A stretch of 64,000 nucleotides of DNA, from positions 186,001 to 250,000 of the forward strand of contig NZ_ANBM01000002.1 in NCBI RefSeq assembly GCF_002100115.1. The letters run 5' to 3'. Each line of letters begins with the position of its first letter. Position 1 is the stretch's first letter. The position numbers and the translations under genes are program-made. The notes below the pieces were generated by a model that searched no databases, was not told the DNA's origin, and saw nothing but the letters and a program-made list of their open reading frames with translations. Positions 63,273-64,000 of this stretch are shown piece after piece. This stretch comes from Anaerovibrio sp. JC8 (lineage in GTDB: Bacteria; Bacillota; Negativicutes; Selenomonadales; Selenomonadaceae).

Positions 63273-64000
63273 ATGTCGGATGAAGAAATATTGTCGACTC
63301 AATTTGAACCATGGGAACAAGCCACCATTACTAACGCTGTAATGTTTAGGTTAGTTATGGAAAAGCCAGGCTTGTGCAAGAAATTATTAGAGAGACTGCT
63401 TAATATAACCATATCAAAGATGGAGATTCCTGAATTTGAAAAAGATTTCAGAGAAGGTATGGTTAGCAGAGGTATTAGGCTGGATATCTATATTGAGGAT
63501 GCTGATGGAACGGCCATTGACATTGAAATGCAGGCGGTTACCAAATCAAAAGAGGAACTTGGGAAGCGGGCAAGATATTATCAGTCTATAATGGACCATA
63601 ATCTGCTGGCTAAAGGCCAGCATTATACGAAATTACGGAAGTCTTACATTATCTTTATTTGTACCTTTGATCCCTATGGTACTGGATTACCTCGTTATTT
63701 CTTTTCAAATATATGTGTTGCCGATAATAGTCTGGAGCTTTGTGATGAGGCATATAAGATTTTCTTTAATGCTTCTGCGGTAAATATGGATAATATCACA
63801 AAAGACCAGAGGGCATTTTTAAAGTATGTAAACGGCGGTTTGGCCGAGGATGATTTCACACGGGAGCTGGATAGCACAGTAAAGGAGTATAGGGAAGATA
63901 AAAGAAAGAAGGCGACATATATGACTTTTCAGCAGGATATAATGGAAATAGAAGCTCGTGGTGAAATGCGAGGGGAGCTGAAAATGGCTGTTCAGACAGT
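63273..64000 (+). CDS. Rpn-family PD-(D/E)XK nuclease / putative transposase (runs off the end)
   Basis: At least 242 residues, open at the window end. AAGGAGAAGG precedes ATG 63273. The core has the PD-(D/E)XK pattern: D in RLDIYIED, then DIEMQ (ExQ) and ARYYQSIMD, as in Rpn recombination-promoting nucleases and related families (DUF4351/PD-(D/E)XK transposase-like). The 3' part is helical (EDKRKKATYMTF). Such genes are multicopy and mobile in Negativicutes. Confidence 0.85.
   Translation, partial: MSDEEILSTQFEPWEQATITNAVMFRLVMEKPGLCKKLLERLLNITISKMEIPEFEKDFREGMVSRGIRLDIYIEDADGTAIDIEMQAVTKSKEELGKRARYYQSIMDHNLLAKGQHYTKLRKSYIIFICTFDPYGTGLPRYFFSNICVADNSLELCDEAYKIFFNASAVNMDNITKDQRAFLKYVNGGLAEDDFTRELDSTVKEYREDKRKKATYMTFQQDIMEIEARGEMRGELKMAVQT

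Overview
The window reads as chromosome from a diderm Firmicute of the Negativicutes (Selenomonas/Anaerovibrio/Mitsuokella-like). This is inferred from gene content, not from a search. Firmicute-type blocks (sufCBDSU, rpsF-ssb-rpsR, yybS-gdpP-rplI-lonC-dnaB, ptsH-ptsI) occur together with an outer-membrane secretin and a complete Tad (Flp pilus) locus. Anaerobic genes (nrdG, TrkH/TrkA, radical SAM proteins) fit a strict anaerobe. The clustering of rpsF/ssb/rpsR, rplI/dnaB and purA, which lie near oriC in Firmicutes, and a cluster of four DnaA boxes at 2309-2388 suggest an origin-proximal region, but dnaA itself is not in the window.

Layout. 1-3.3 kb: NrdD-type tail protein and nrdG, ilvA, DnaA-box cluster, NlpC/P60 hydrolase. 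3.3-8.3 kb (minus): PocR-type soluble chemoreceptor, PflX-like radical SAM protein, an LtaS-like sulfatase broken by a one-base frameshift, DeoR regulator. 8.3-14.3 kb (minus): ClC antiporter, rpsF-ssb-rpsR with its own promoter, leader hairpin and terminator, tRNA-Gln(CTG), ptsH-ptsI-ung. 14.5-18.4 kb (plus): two envelope-type proteins with long Glu/Pro/Ala linkers (membrane-TPR and PRC-barrel), then metY. 18.4-22.3 kb (minus): AGCS symporter, an orphan small RNA candidate, Tat-exported phosphatase, HAD phosphatase. 22.5-31.2 kb: thioesterase, full SUF operon, glucosaminidase-TPR protein and a second, minimal SufC/SufB-like pair. 31.3-34.4 kb: an AT-rich accessory island with an AlbA_2/ATPase regulator whose putative operator sites occur both over its promoter and inside its own coding sequence, a secreted protein of unknown function and a small zinc-ribbon membrane protein. 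34.5-46.9 kb: purA, purB, phosphohexomutase, yybS-gdpP-rplI-lonC-dnaB, cysK. 47-58.1 kb: prepilin peptidase and Tad locus. 58.4-62.8 kb: trkA-trkH-trkH. 62.8-64 kb: a NERD-domain remnant and an Rpn-type nuclease running off the end.

Two families of structured non-coding repeats are dispersed through the window. One is a 91-177 bp element with TATAACG/CGTTATA ends (four copies, two of them bracketing the Tad cluster in opposite orientation). The other is a ~180 bp near-perfect long hairpin with a conserved apical motif (two copies).

How the genes work together: PTS components feed sugar uptake; SUF plus the minimal SufCB pair supply Fe-S clusters to radical SAM enzymes; Tad genes build an adhesive pilus across two membranes; Trk handles K+; GdpP, encoded in the replication/ribosome operon, would set c-di-AMP, which in Firmicutes controls K+ transport.
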